Shown here: positions 32,726 to 39,781 of the stretch, piece after piece | How positions within the stretch are numbered: position 1 is the stretch's first letter | How the letters are laid out: every line of letters starts with the position of its first letter | From: JABSOG01 sp047617105 | GTDB lineage: Bacteria; Pseudomonadota; Gammaproteobacteria; Enterobacterales; Alteromonadaceae | DNA: 64,000 nt | Assembly (NCBI GenBank): GCA_047617105.1 | Contig: JBLGCB010000003.1 | Span: forward strand, 12,149 to 76,148 | Direction: 5' to 3' | The notes under the pieces: generated by a model | What the model saw: the letters and a program-made list of their open reading frames with translations, nothing else | Database searches by the model: none | Told to the model about the DNA's origin: nothing | Translations under genes and position numbers: made by a program

Positions 32726-33346
32726 ATGAGAAAATGGCTAATTGCGTTGATGATCATTGTGCCGCTGACAAGCTTTGCACTTGAGAGCTCTTTTGTTCTT
32801 GGCAATGACATCAACCACAACACTGATTTTGACTTTAAACCTCACCATGGTGAGGGGCAGTTTGATTCGTACTTGTCGATGACCGTCAATTATGAGCCAA
32901 TAAAAAATCTGCAACAACAATTGTCAAAACAATATCCCCGCAAACTTCAATCTAGAGGTGAGGCCCATATTACGGTGATCACACCACCTGAGTATTGGGA
33001 TTCGTTACGTCATAAAATGACCATGCACGACATTGATCTTATTGCCCGTGCGCTCAGGATTCAGGCCGCTGAATTTACCGTGTTATGTCTGGGCAAAGCA
33101 AAGGCAAAACTGGGTAAACATGTTGAAGAGGCTTTTTATGTGGTGGTTGAATCAACGGTATTATTGAGCATCCGCAAAAATGTTCACGCCTTATACATTG
33201 AAAAAGGCGGTGACCCGGCAGATTTTAATCCCTTTGCGTTTTACCCACATATTACCGTAGGCTTTACCGAGCGAGACTTGTATATCGGTGATGGCGCGAT
33301 TAAAAATGTTGAGAGCTGTTATGCTGATTTGGTGGCAGCAGGGTAG
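32726..33346 (+). CDS. Secreted 2H phosphoesterase-superfamily protein
   Basis: A 206-residue protein with a clear signal peptide (MRKWLIALMIIVPLTSFA, cut near residue 18-20), so it acts in the periplasm or outside. Two H-x-T motifs, His81-I-Thr83 and His175-I-Thr177 (HITVGF), spaced by about 94 residues, are the catalytic signature of the 2H (LigT/CPDase-like) phosphoesterase fold, which opens 2',3'-cyclic nucleotides or related phosphoesters. Export is unusual for this superfamily. It follows the toxin gene by 71 nt but has its own start context and may be independent. A REP-like element separates it from the convergent nucleoside hydrolase gene. Confidence 0.75.
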   Translation: MRKWLIALMIIVPLTSFALESSFVLGNDINHNTDFDFKPHHGEGQFDSYLSMTVNYEPIKNLQQQLSKQYPRKLQSRGEAHITVITPPEYWDSLRHKMTMHDIDLIARALRIQAAEFTVLCLGKAKAKLGKHVEEAFYVVVESTVLLSIRKNVHALYIEKGGDPADFNPFAFYPHITVGFTERDLYIGDGAIKNVESCYADLVAAG

Positions 33347-33374
33347 GAGTCATCACCTAACGTCATCACCTATG

Positions 33375-33416
33375 TGACGTCTTCGACGTCATTCGCGCCG
33401 GGACGGCGCTCCCACG
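33375..33416. repeat. REP-like palindromic element between convergent genes
   Basis: Two adjacent inverted repeats: TGACGTC-TTC-GACGTCA (33375-33391) and GCGCC-GGGAC-GGCGC (33395-33409), followed by TCCCACG. GC-rich paired palindromes in convergent 3' ends are typical of REP/BIME elements and could serve as a bidirectional terminator. No second copy of this type is in the window. Confidence 0.55.
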
Positions 33417-34439
33417 TTACAACGCAAACACCCGCAGGTATTCGGCATACACCGCATCATTATTGGCGCTGGTGGCCACATCAATCAACGCACCATGGCT
33501 GCCATCAATCAGCGGCACTGGTGGCAAAATAATCTCTGCGCCTAATTCATCTAACTCAGCGGGTAGCGGCGGTTCATGTTGCAGTATGACATGATAAGGT
33601 TCAGTGGTCAGCACTGATGGATTGGCCAGTGCACAGGCCGCCAGTGGATCCCACATTGACAACACAGTACCTGCACCATCACTGGTATTGGGATAATTGA
33701 ACACCTGGGCAACAAAATCTGCTTGCCCGGTATTAAGCTGATTCATCTGGCTAATAAAGCTTGAACTCAACGGCGGTACTGGGGTGGCGTTAAGGCCAAT
33801 AAAGGTCACAGGTACGCCAAAGTTAAATACCAATTCAGCGCCTGGTGGGTCGATAAAAATATTCCAGCCAGCGACTTTGCTCGCACCAATCAATGAAGGA
33901 ATAATCTCAGTGCCACCAGAGGTGACGTACTGGGGGGTTAAGTTGCCGCCCATCATCACAATCCTATCGAGTTTGGCCCTAATCGCCGTGTCTAATGCCG
34001 GGTGGGTTTTGGCGCTGTTAAACAAAGTACCCAGGTTTGTCGCACCACCGATGGACAATACGCTAACCGGCCCCGCTGAATTTAAAAAGAAATCGGTTAA
34101 CCAGGGTTGGGCATTTTGAATATTAAAAAATGAACTGGCTTCGGGGAAGTCAATATTATAAACACAAGGGGGGACATCGAGCAAGGCAGCAATGAAGGGA
34201 TCACCGCTGGTTAAAGGCGCTGTCGGACCTTTTAAAATGGGCAGTTGCCAGCGATCTGGATTAAACATGGTAATAATGTTTGATACACAAGTGACACCAT
34301 GGTTTAAGTGCTTGGTGCCGCAACCCGTGAGGCAAATGGCGACCACTTCGATATCAGGATTTTGCAGCAGATAACCGATTGACATGTAATCATCAAAACC
34401 GCCATCACTGTCAATGATGACTTTTTTTGCTGTGCTCAT
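33417..34439 (-). CDS. Inosine/uridine-preferring nucleoside hydrolase family protein
   Basis: A 340-residue nucleoside N-ribohydrolase, splitting a ribonucleoside into base and ribose in salvage. The Ca2+-binding signature is DSDGGFDD at 10-17 (usual DTDPGxDD; the key acidic residues are kept). The family motif MMGGN is present, as is a late metal-binding Asp in MWDPLAACAL. There is no signal peptide, so it is cytoplasmic. The base contacts differ enough that substrate preference cannot be called. The start ATG at 34439 has AGGGA about 10 nt upstream, and a hairpin lies just ahead of it. Confidence 0.85.
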   Translation of the reverse strand: MSTAKKVIIDSDGGFDDYMSIGYLLQNPDIEVVAICLTGCGTKHLNHGVTCVSNIITMFNPDRWQLPILKGPTAPLTSGDPFIAALLDVPPCVYNIDFPEASSFFNIQNAQPWLTDFFLNSAGPVSVLSIGGATNLGTLFNSAKTHPALDTAIRAKLDRIVMMGGNLTPQYVTSGGTEIIPSLIGASKVAGWNIFIDPPGAELVFNFGVPVTFIGLNATPVPPLSSSFISQMNQLNTGQADFVAQVFNYPNTSDGAGTVLSMWDPLAACALANPSVLTTEPYHVILQHEPPLPAELDELGAEIILPPVPLIDGSHGALIDVATSANNDAVYAEYLRVFAL

Positions 34440-34474
34440 AGTGGCTGGTCCCTGTTGTCATGGATAAACTAGAA

Positions 34475-34498
34475 AGTGTTTATTCCACCATAAACACT
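34475..34498. promoter_or_regulatory. Inverted repeat upstream of nucleoside hydrolase
   Basis: A perfect 9-bp inverted repeat, AGTGTTTAT / ATAAACACT, with a 6-nt spacer, 36-59 nt ahead of the nucleoside hydrolase start on the minus strand. Candidate operator or 5' leader hairpin. Confidence 0.45.
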
Positions 34499-34583
34499 CT
34501 GGTTTTAAACACCAGTGACAATGGGCTTTAGATACACGGTTGCGGTATTTAGTTAATAATTACGGCTTTGACCATTCAAAATG

Positions 34584-34652
34584 CTTTTTTTCTTCCTCTG
34601 CGTTGCCTCTGTAACGACAGCCCGGTGCGCCCTCGGTGACTCTGTGGTAGTC
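34584..34652. repeat. Degenerate CTCTGCGT/CTCTGTGGT intergenic sequence
   Basis: Pyrimidine-rich sequence with the words CCTCTGCGTTGCCTCTG and GACTCTGTGGTAG. This resembles a low-complexity intergenic repeat I have seen in many bacterial genomes; the match is from memory and weak. The remainder of 34440-34697 contains only the hairpin above. Confidence 0.3.
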
Positions 34653-34697
34653 GCAATGAACGAAGCCATTTGTTACCCAGTTTAATCGGTGTCATAA

Positions 34698-35036
34698 TTA
34701 CTTGGTGGCATAAGCAATCAACTCTTCAGCTACCTTTTGCTTAATGGTGATCTTGTCATCTTCGCTGATTCCATAACGTTCGGCCAATGAGGCCAGTTCA
34801 ACATCGTTGAGATTAAAGGTCAGGCGCTGACGGGTTTTCTTCGATTTGACTTCAAGCCCGAGAATATGACGGATCATATCCGAGGGGGTGAAGTCATTGT
34901 CGATGGCTTTCTTTTTGATTTGTTTTTGCACCTGAGCACTTAAATCAAAGGCCAACTGAGTGGCCCGAATGGCAGGTTGTTGCTTCTGCCATTTGTCTTT
35001 ATTTTTGTCGATTTTGTTAGCTTTGTTATCAGCCAC
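34698..35036 (-). CDS. Small basic protein in the PspA cluster, unknown
   Basis: A 112-residue protein of unknown function, rich in Lys and predicted mostly helical. The segment from AFDLSAQVQKQIKKKAIDND to SDMIRHILGL has the look of a ribbon-helix-helix or small DNA-binding unit, and FNLNDVELASLAERYGISEDD follows; neither is proven. I start at the GTG at 35036, whose GGGAG ribosome-binding site lies in the last codons of the YjfK-like gene (stop 35041). An ATG at 35066 would add 10 residues and overlap that gene. It ends the minus-strand operon. E. coli yjfIJKL has no obvious equivalent known to me. Confidence 0.75.
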   Translation of the reverse strand: MADNKANKIDKNKDKWQKQQPAIRATQLAFDLSAQVQKQIKKKAIDNDFTPSDMIRHILGLEVKSKKTRQRLTFNLNDVELASLAERYGISEDDKITIKQKVAEELIAYATK

Positions 35037-35040
35037 GGCG

Positions 35041-35676
35041 TTAACTCCCGGGGAAAAGGTCAACAATATCGCTCAATGGCCGAGAAACGGTCAGTGATAC
35101 ATCGGTTTCACCGTCATCCCAAATCTCAATATTCACCGCAAAATCATCATCAGAGTCAGCCAAGCTGATGCATTCTACTGGCTCGCCACCATCTTCAGCA
35201 TGTTTAGGAATGGTCTCATTCCGGTAATCTTTTTCGTAGAAATATCCAGTGTTAGGTGCTGATTTTTGGGTGTAAGTGTCGGTGCTCCAACGCTCCAGTC
35301 CTTTCACTTCATTGAGACGTTTAATGGTGACCAAATCTTCAACATCAAAAATTTCAGCAAATTGATCGAGGCCAAACAAATCTTCGACCGTTTGACGAGG
35401 CACCTTGATACTGAAATTGGCCCACTCTTCACCATCATCATTTTCGACCACCAAAAAAATCGACTTATTACTGTCGCCCTTAAGCAGCAGCTCAAATTCA
35501 TTGTCGTATTGATATTGGTAGGTATTGATGGCGTCCACGCGCAGGGTTTGGCCTTTTAATTCTGGCGGCAGGGCAAATGAATCGATGAGTTGGATCATAT
35601 CGCCAACGTTGAGTTGGCTGGGGTGAGTTAAATGACGAACCGGTGCGGTTTTTTTCTTGAAGAATTTACTGAACAT
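35041..35676 (-). CDS. YjfK-like (DUF2491-type) protein
   Basis: A 211-residue acidic cytoplasmic protein with no TM segment. A basic N-terminus (FSKFFKKKTAPVRH) could touch the membrane. The body is beta-rich, with repeated aromatic/acidic strands (YQYQYDNEFELLLKGD, YFYEKDYRNE). I assign it to the YjfK family mainly because it stands beside YjfI-like and PspA/YjfJ-like genes in the order of E. coli yjfI-J-K; function is unknown there too. AAGG precedes the ATG. A terminator separates it from pspA, so expression should be lower than pspA or driven separately. Confidence 0.65.
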   Translation of the reverse strand: MFSKFFKKKTAPVRHLTHPSQLNVGDMIQLIDSFALPPELKGQTLRVDAINTYQYQYDNEFELLLKGDSNKSIFLVVENDDGEEWANFSIKVPRQTVEDLFGLDQFAEIFDVEDLVTIKRLNEVKGLERWSTDTYTQKSAPNTGYFYEKDYRNETIPKHAEDGGEPVECISLADSDDDFAVNIEIWDDGETDVSLTVSRPLSDIVDLFPGS

Positions 35677-35717
35677 GCGACTTAACCTTAAAATAACAAC
35701 TGTGACCCAAAGATAAA

Positions 35718-35735
35718 AGCACTCCGAAGAGTGCT
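35718..35735 (-). terminator. Intrinsic terminator between pspA and yjfK-like genes
   Basis: Read on the minus strand: AGCACTC-TTCG-GAGTGCT followed by TTTTAT, a 7-bp stem with a stable UUCG tetraloop and T-run. It is 31 nt after the PspA stop and 41 nt before the YjfK-like start. Read on the plus strand it is also followed by ATTTTATTT, but no plus-strand gene ends there. Confidence 0.85.
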
Positions 35736-35765
35736 ATTTTATTTGCAGAGCGATTAAACCCAGAA

Positions 35766-36458
35766 TTAAGAAGACTGTTTGGCTTTAAGTCGCGCCAGAA
35801 TGTCGCTGCCCTGAGATTTGGTTTCGCCAATCCCAGCTTCTGCCATACGCGCTTTTAAATCTGAGCCATTGTCTTCGCCATCTAACTGATTGGCGGCGGC
35901 AAGTTGGTCATTACGATCAGCCTGACGTTGCTTAATGCGCTCAAGTGACGCTTTGGCTGATGACATTGACGAATTGTTGGTGGCCAAGGTGGTGTTCACT
36001 GCCATGGTGGCTTTTTGAACACTATCAGTGGTCTTTACCATAGACAGCTGACGTTGGTTTTCTTTAATCGTCTTCTCGGCGCTTTTCACCTGGGCTTTGA
36101 GCGCCGCAACGCTTGAAGTATAGGTCGCCAGCACTTCGTCATGCTCGGCTTTGTCATTTTCGAACTGGGCAATTTTTTCAGCAATTTCTAATGCCAGGGC
36201 TTCGTCGCCTTTTTCCAGCGCTTGTCCGGCAAATTGCTCGTGCTCGCCAATGCTGTCATTCAAAGCTGAGACTTTACGTTTAGTCTGCATTTCTTTGGCC
36301 ATGACTTCGGTCAAACTATGCTTGGCCGAGCTTAAGGCTTTTTGAGCATCGGCAATCTCTTGTTCAAAAATACGGATGCCGTTTGCATCAACAATTGACT
36401 CACCCGCTTCACGGGCACCGCCTCGAATGGCTGTAAATATCTTACTTAAAATACTCAT
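35766..36458 (-). CDS. PspA/IM30 family membrane-stress protein (YjfJ-like)
   Basis: A 230-residue, almost wholly helical coiled-coil protein of the PspA/IM30/Vipp1 (ESCRT-III-like) family, which polymerises on the inner face of the cytoplasmic membrane and protects it from leakage. The N-terminal amphipathic helix (SILSKIFTAIRGGAREAGESI) and the long central coiled coil (about 25-150) are evident, with Ser/Asn/Gly-rich segments and a C-terminal helix (ILARLKAKQSS). The start ATG has a GAGGTAAC ribosome-binding site. The context (YjfI-like, YjfK-like, DUF350, spermidine-synthase-like) marks it as the YjfJ branch rather than the PspF-controlled pspABC branch. Confidence 0.88.
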   Translation of the reverse strand: MSILSKIFTAIRGGAREAGESIVDANGIRIFEQEIADAQKALSSAKHSLTEVMAKEMQTKRKVSALNDSIGEHEQFAGQALEKGDEALALEIAEKIAQFENDKAEHDEVLATYTSSVAALKAQVKSAEKTIKENQRQLSMVKTTDSVQKATMAVNTTLATNNSSMSSAKASLERIKQRQADRNDQLAAANQLDGEDNGSDLKARMAEAGIGETKSQGSDILARLKAKQSS

Positions 36459-36532
36459 AATGTTACCTCGTTTATTAAAATCAATTTTTTACTTTACGGC
36501 AATTCTTATTGCAGCAAGTTTATCGCTATGTT

Positions 36533-36937
36533 CTATCTTAAGAAGTCTTCAATGGCTTCTAAAGCGTCAATCGCATTGTCTGCTAGGGTGACCAACTCAT
36601 GGGCAATGTCGTCAAACGATGAGTTGACTGACAATGCACCGAAAATAGAATATTTAGAGTCTATAATAGAAAAAGCGCTCAACGGCATTGGCACGTTTAA
36701 CTGTAACAATGTCTCGTTTAATTCTGCATTAACACCGTCTTTTAATTCGCTTTTGTCAAACAGGTAACTGATACACAACATTTGTTCTTCAGTGATAGTG
36801 ACAAAAATTGGCATCTCGTCAAAACCTTCAACGACTACCTGTAAAACGTCTTGCTCGCCTGCGATTAGAAATGATTCGAATCCCATACCTTCACGTTGAT
36901 GGTCGGCCAGCTTAATTGATAATTCTTGTAAATCCAT
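36533..36937 (-). CDS. YjfI-like DUF2170 protein
   Basis: A 134-residue acidic cytoplasmic protein of the DUF2170/YjfI type: an N-terminal helix (LQELSIKLADHQ), strands around FLIAGEQDVLQVVVEG and PIFVTITEEQMLCISYLF, and a C-terminal helix ending AIDALEAIEDFLR. Function unknown; genomically tied to PspA-like YjfJ. I choose the ATG at 36937 because AAGGTGAG lies 5 nt upstream; the longer frame to 36979 would run into the operator palindrome. First gene behind the twin-palindrome promoter. Confidence 0.75.
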   Translation of the reverse strand: MDLQELSIKLADHQREGMGFESFLIAGEQDVLQVVVEGFDEMPIFVTITEEQMLCISYLFDKSELKDGVNAELNETLLQLNVPMPLSAFSIIDSKYSIFGALSVNSSFDDIAHELVTLADNAIDALEAIEDFLR

Positions 36938-36973
36938 GTTTCTCACCTTGTTATGCACATCTGTGCTTGTCAA

Positions 36974-37022
36974 TGACATATTATGTCATGGCTTAAGATT
37001 ACACCAGTGACATATTATGTCA
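36974..37022 (-). promoter_or_regulatory. Promoter with twin 15-bp palindromic operators
   Basis: The palindrome TGACATA-T-TATGTCA occurs twice without mismatch, at 36974-36988 and 37008-37022, 34 bp start to start (about three helical turns). On the minus strand the upstream copy overlaps a TTGACA -35-like box, with TAATCT 16 nt further on as a possible -10. This arrangement fits a dimeric repressor binding cooperatively at the YjfI-PspA promoter. The regulator is not identified. Confidence 0.7.
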
Positions 37023-37060
37023 AGCGTTAAAATCGCATTTTATGATGCGTGATAATTGCT

Positions 37061-38785
37061 TTAGTTTTTAAAGTACAGCCCTTCATCTTTTTTCCATGCT
37101 TGATAATGGTAGTTATAAAGGACCAGTGAACCCAAAGTATTGGTTTGTATCTCATTGATATTACGGTAAAAATTATTTGGTAGGGCAAATGCGCCAATCA
37201 TTAACGGCCGGGTTATCCAGTCATCTTCAAGGGGCAGTTGGGCCAACGAATTAATTCGGTGTAATGCCCCCTGCCCGGTTTTGGTCGCGATTGTCCAGCC
37301 CCATTCGCCAAAAGAAGGCACGTTCTGGCGGTATTGTTCCACGCTGGAAAAGCCTGCGGCATTGACGGTTTTACCGATGGATTGAAAGGCTTTTTTGGCA
37401 TGAAACGGCGATGTAGACTGCACCACCATCACCCCGTCACCTTGTAAAACTTGTGCCACCCGGCGGTAAAAATAATCGCTGTAGAGTTTGTTTAAATCAG
37501 GATGACTGGGGTCGGGTAAATCGATAATGATGGTGTCGTATTTGAAGCCTTGGCGAATCAATTGGCTGATTTCGATAAAGGCATCGCCGAATATCACTTC
37601 GACTCTGGGGTCGCTAAAGGCGTTTTGATTAAGCTGGAGCATTTGCTGATTGACCCGTTTAGCCACTGGATTGGTTGAGTCTGCACCAGCTTTGCTGAAG
37701 AGCGCCACCAAATCAGGATCTAAATCAATCAAGGTGACGTGTTCAGGCTGCCATTTGAGCACATCGCGCAACGCCAGACCATCACCTCCGCCAATCAGTA
37801 GAATGTTATCATGCCGCACTGAGGCTGCCATGGCTGGATACACCAGCATTGAATGATAGATATGTTCATCGGCCCCCGAGAATTGCAAACGGCCATTGAG
37901 ATATAAATCAATAATTGGCGCTTGATCCACCGAGGTATAACGCTCAGTGACGGCGATATGTTGATAGTTGCTCTGGGCACTGTAAATGACCTGATCTTTA
38001 TATAATACATTGGTGAATTGTTGCATCCACTGTTGGCCATATTGCGCTAACACCAGCAAAATACCGAGTAAAATCAGGTGAAACACCAGTAAAACTCGCC
38101 GTCCTTGCACTTTATCAAAATAACGCCATAAAAAGATAAGACCCGCCAATACGTTGAGTAAAGCGGTTAATACGGCGGCCTGAGTGATCTCCATAGACAA
38201 CATAAAGGTCACCCAGATAGCGGCACCGACGCCTGCGCCGATGTAATCAGCGCCATAAATGGTGCCAGTATTGTTTTCGAGCACGGTGTCATAGATTTGC
38301 AGTCGTACCTTGGCAATCAGTGGAATTTCCATACCAATCAAAAAACCGAGCAAAAAACCGGCAAAATAGGGAGTATAAGTGGCGTACTCTTGCAAACTCA
38401 ACAGCAACTCACCATCGAGTACCGTGCCTGGCGGCAAGTTGAATATTTCGGTGAGTAGCTTGGGCAATGAACCCGTTAAGGCTATCAGGCCGGCAATCAT
38501 CAGCACCGCAGACATGCCGACCAGCGCGACAATGGCTTCGAGCCAAGCAAAGGCAGTAAATGGTTGTTTACACCAGCGGGCGGCAAAAGCACCCAAGCCC
38601 ATAGAAACAATCATAATACCAATCATGGCATAAATGGCAGTTTCTACCGCACCGAGCACCCGTCCGGCGTAATGGGATAATAAGTATTCGTAAATCAGGC
38701 CACAACCCGCCAAAACAGCCATGATGCCAATCAAAATAACATCATGGGCTATCAACTGCTTTTTAGTGGGCATTACGTGTGCCAT
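37061..38785 (-). CDS. Membrane-anchored spermidine-synthase-like protein
   Basis: A 574-residue protein with about seven N-terminal TM helices (residues ~12-255) and a C-terminal cytosolic spermidine-synthase/methyltransferase-like domain. LLIGGGDGLALRDVLKW matches the decarboxylated-SAM-binding loop of SpeE, followed by LIDLDPDLV and IIIDLPDPSHPDLNKLYS (the usual D-x-x-D-P catalytic region, here DLPDPS). Soluble polyamine synthases are about 290 residues; the TM fusion is typical of proteins encoded beside DUF350 and PspA-like genes. The aminopropyl acceptor is unknown, and it may modify lipid-linked or envelope substrates. A possible weak terminator (GCAT...ATGC then GATTTT) follows on the minus strand. 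Confidence 0.85.
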   Translation of the reverse strand: MAHVMPTKKQLIAHDVILIGIMAVLAGCGLIYEYLLSHYAGRVLGAVETAIYAMIGIMIVSMGLGAFAARWCKQPFTAFAWLEAIVALVGMSAVLMIAGLIALTGSLPKLLTEIFNLPPGTVLDGELLLSLQEYATYTPYFAGFLLGFLIGMEIPLIAKVRLQIYDTVLENNTGTIYGADYIGAGVGAAIWVTFMLSMEITQAAVLTALLNVLAGLIFLWRYFDKVQGRRVLLVFHLILLGILLVLAQYGQQWMQQFTNVLYKDQVIYSAQSNYQHIAVTERYTSVDQAPIIDLYLNGRLQFSGADEHIYHSMLVYPAMAASVRHDNILLIGGGDGLALRDVLKWQPEHVTLIDLDPDLVALFSKAGADSTNPVAKRVNQQMLQLNQNAFSDPRVEVIFGDAFIEISQLIRQGFKYDTIIIDLPDPSHPDLNKLYSDYFYRRVAQVLQGDGVMVVQSTSPFHAKKAFQSIGKTVNAAGFSSVEQYRQNVPSFGEWGWTIATKTGQGALHRINSLAQLPLEDDWITRPLMIGAFALPNNFYRNINEIQTNTLGSLVLYNYHYQAWKKDEGLYFKN

Positions 38786-38810
38786 AGTGCGAGGTTAATA
38801 ACAGGGTTAA

Positions 38811-39710
38811 TCAGGCAAGCAAAGTCGCTAAGGTCAGGCCGATGGCCAGTGCCACGGCGGTTTCAATCGCCGCAACGCCAACATTCTGTTGGTTGTCGAC
38901 TTCGTCTGAACTATCGACACCCGGCAAAATCAATTTCATCGCTAGGGCCTTAATCAAGCCAAACGCAACACTTAAGACGATGGCCATAACGGCCCACATC
39001 AACACTGCCACCCACACATTGTCGGCATTGTAAGGCACCAAACCAGAAGCCGCCGTAATGGCCAGCGCGGTGCCAGTTAAATAACCACTGTAACGTAAAG
39101 CCAGTGCACAGTTTCCATCTTCAAGGGCCTGTTGCATACAGCTATTGTCGCCACTGGCTTTGACTTTGAATAATTTAACCCGATATTTTGATGCCAGCAT
39201 CAGCACTATTTGTGATACCACAAAAGCGGCGATAATCACCGGTATTGCTAAAAAGCCTTCGGTTTCGACCCATAACATCGCTGCCCGGATCACAATACCC
39301 ACAGCAATGGCATTACCGACATCAACGATAGCCGCCGCGAGATTACCTTTGGCGATTTCATCGTGCAATGATATTTGTGACAAGACCAACTTATCCTGAA
39401 TCCAACGACCCAAGGTGATCAACACCAAACCAACAATGCCGAATACGGCCATATTGGTGGCTTCGCTAAGCAATGAATGACTAAACTCGCCCTGACTAGC
39501 GCCACTGAGCACAAACGCCAAGGCAGCAATACCACCAGCAAACGAGACCCCAAAGGCAAAATTGTCTTTGCTGGCAATTTCATCGGTGGCTTTAACATTC
39601 GACACCAAACCTTTGACCAAGCGAAGGCTAATAAACAGAGCGAAAATAATGGCAAAATCGATGGCCAACGCCTGTAAGTTCCATAAGTTAATGTGATTAA
39701 GTTCGATCAT
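38811..39710 (-). CDS. DUF350 (YjfL-like) membrane protein, duplicated
   Basis: A 299-residue integral membrane protein with about eight TM helices made of two DUF350 units (~1-145 and ~150-299). The first unit shows the family motif VDVGNAIAVGIVI; the second ends in ETAVALAIGLTL, a drifted version. E. coli YjfL has a single unit of about 130 residues. Function is unknown; the family is consistently found with PspA-like and spermidine-synthase-like genes. GGGAAG precedes the ATG. The next gene starts 26 nt downstream, so the two are co-transcribed. Confidence 0.85.
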   Translation of the reverse strand: MIELNHINLWNLQALAIDFAIIFALFISLRLVKGLVSNVKATDEIASKDNFAFGVSFAGGIAALAFVLSGASQGEFSHSLLSEATNMAVFGIVGLVLITLGRWIQDKLVLSQISLHDEIAKGNLAAAIVDVGNAIAVGIVIRAAMLWVETEGFLAIPVIIAAFVVSQIVLMLASKYRVKLFKVKASGDNSCMQQALEDGNCALALRYSGYLTGTALAITAASGLVPYNADNVWVAVLMWAVMAIVLSVAFGLIKALAMKLILPGVDSSDEVDNQQNVGVAAIETAVALAIGLTLATLLA

Positions 39711-39781
39711 TGTTATTCTTCCCGATGTTTGTGTTTGCCGGAGCCGTTTTATGCTTTTTCTGATATTGCATTGGGGTTAAA

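Noticed and set aside
36938..37060. Sigma54 promoter for the PspA-like operon
   Set aside because: No GG-N10-GC element; the region fits a sigma70-type promoter with palindromic operators.
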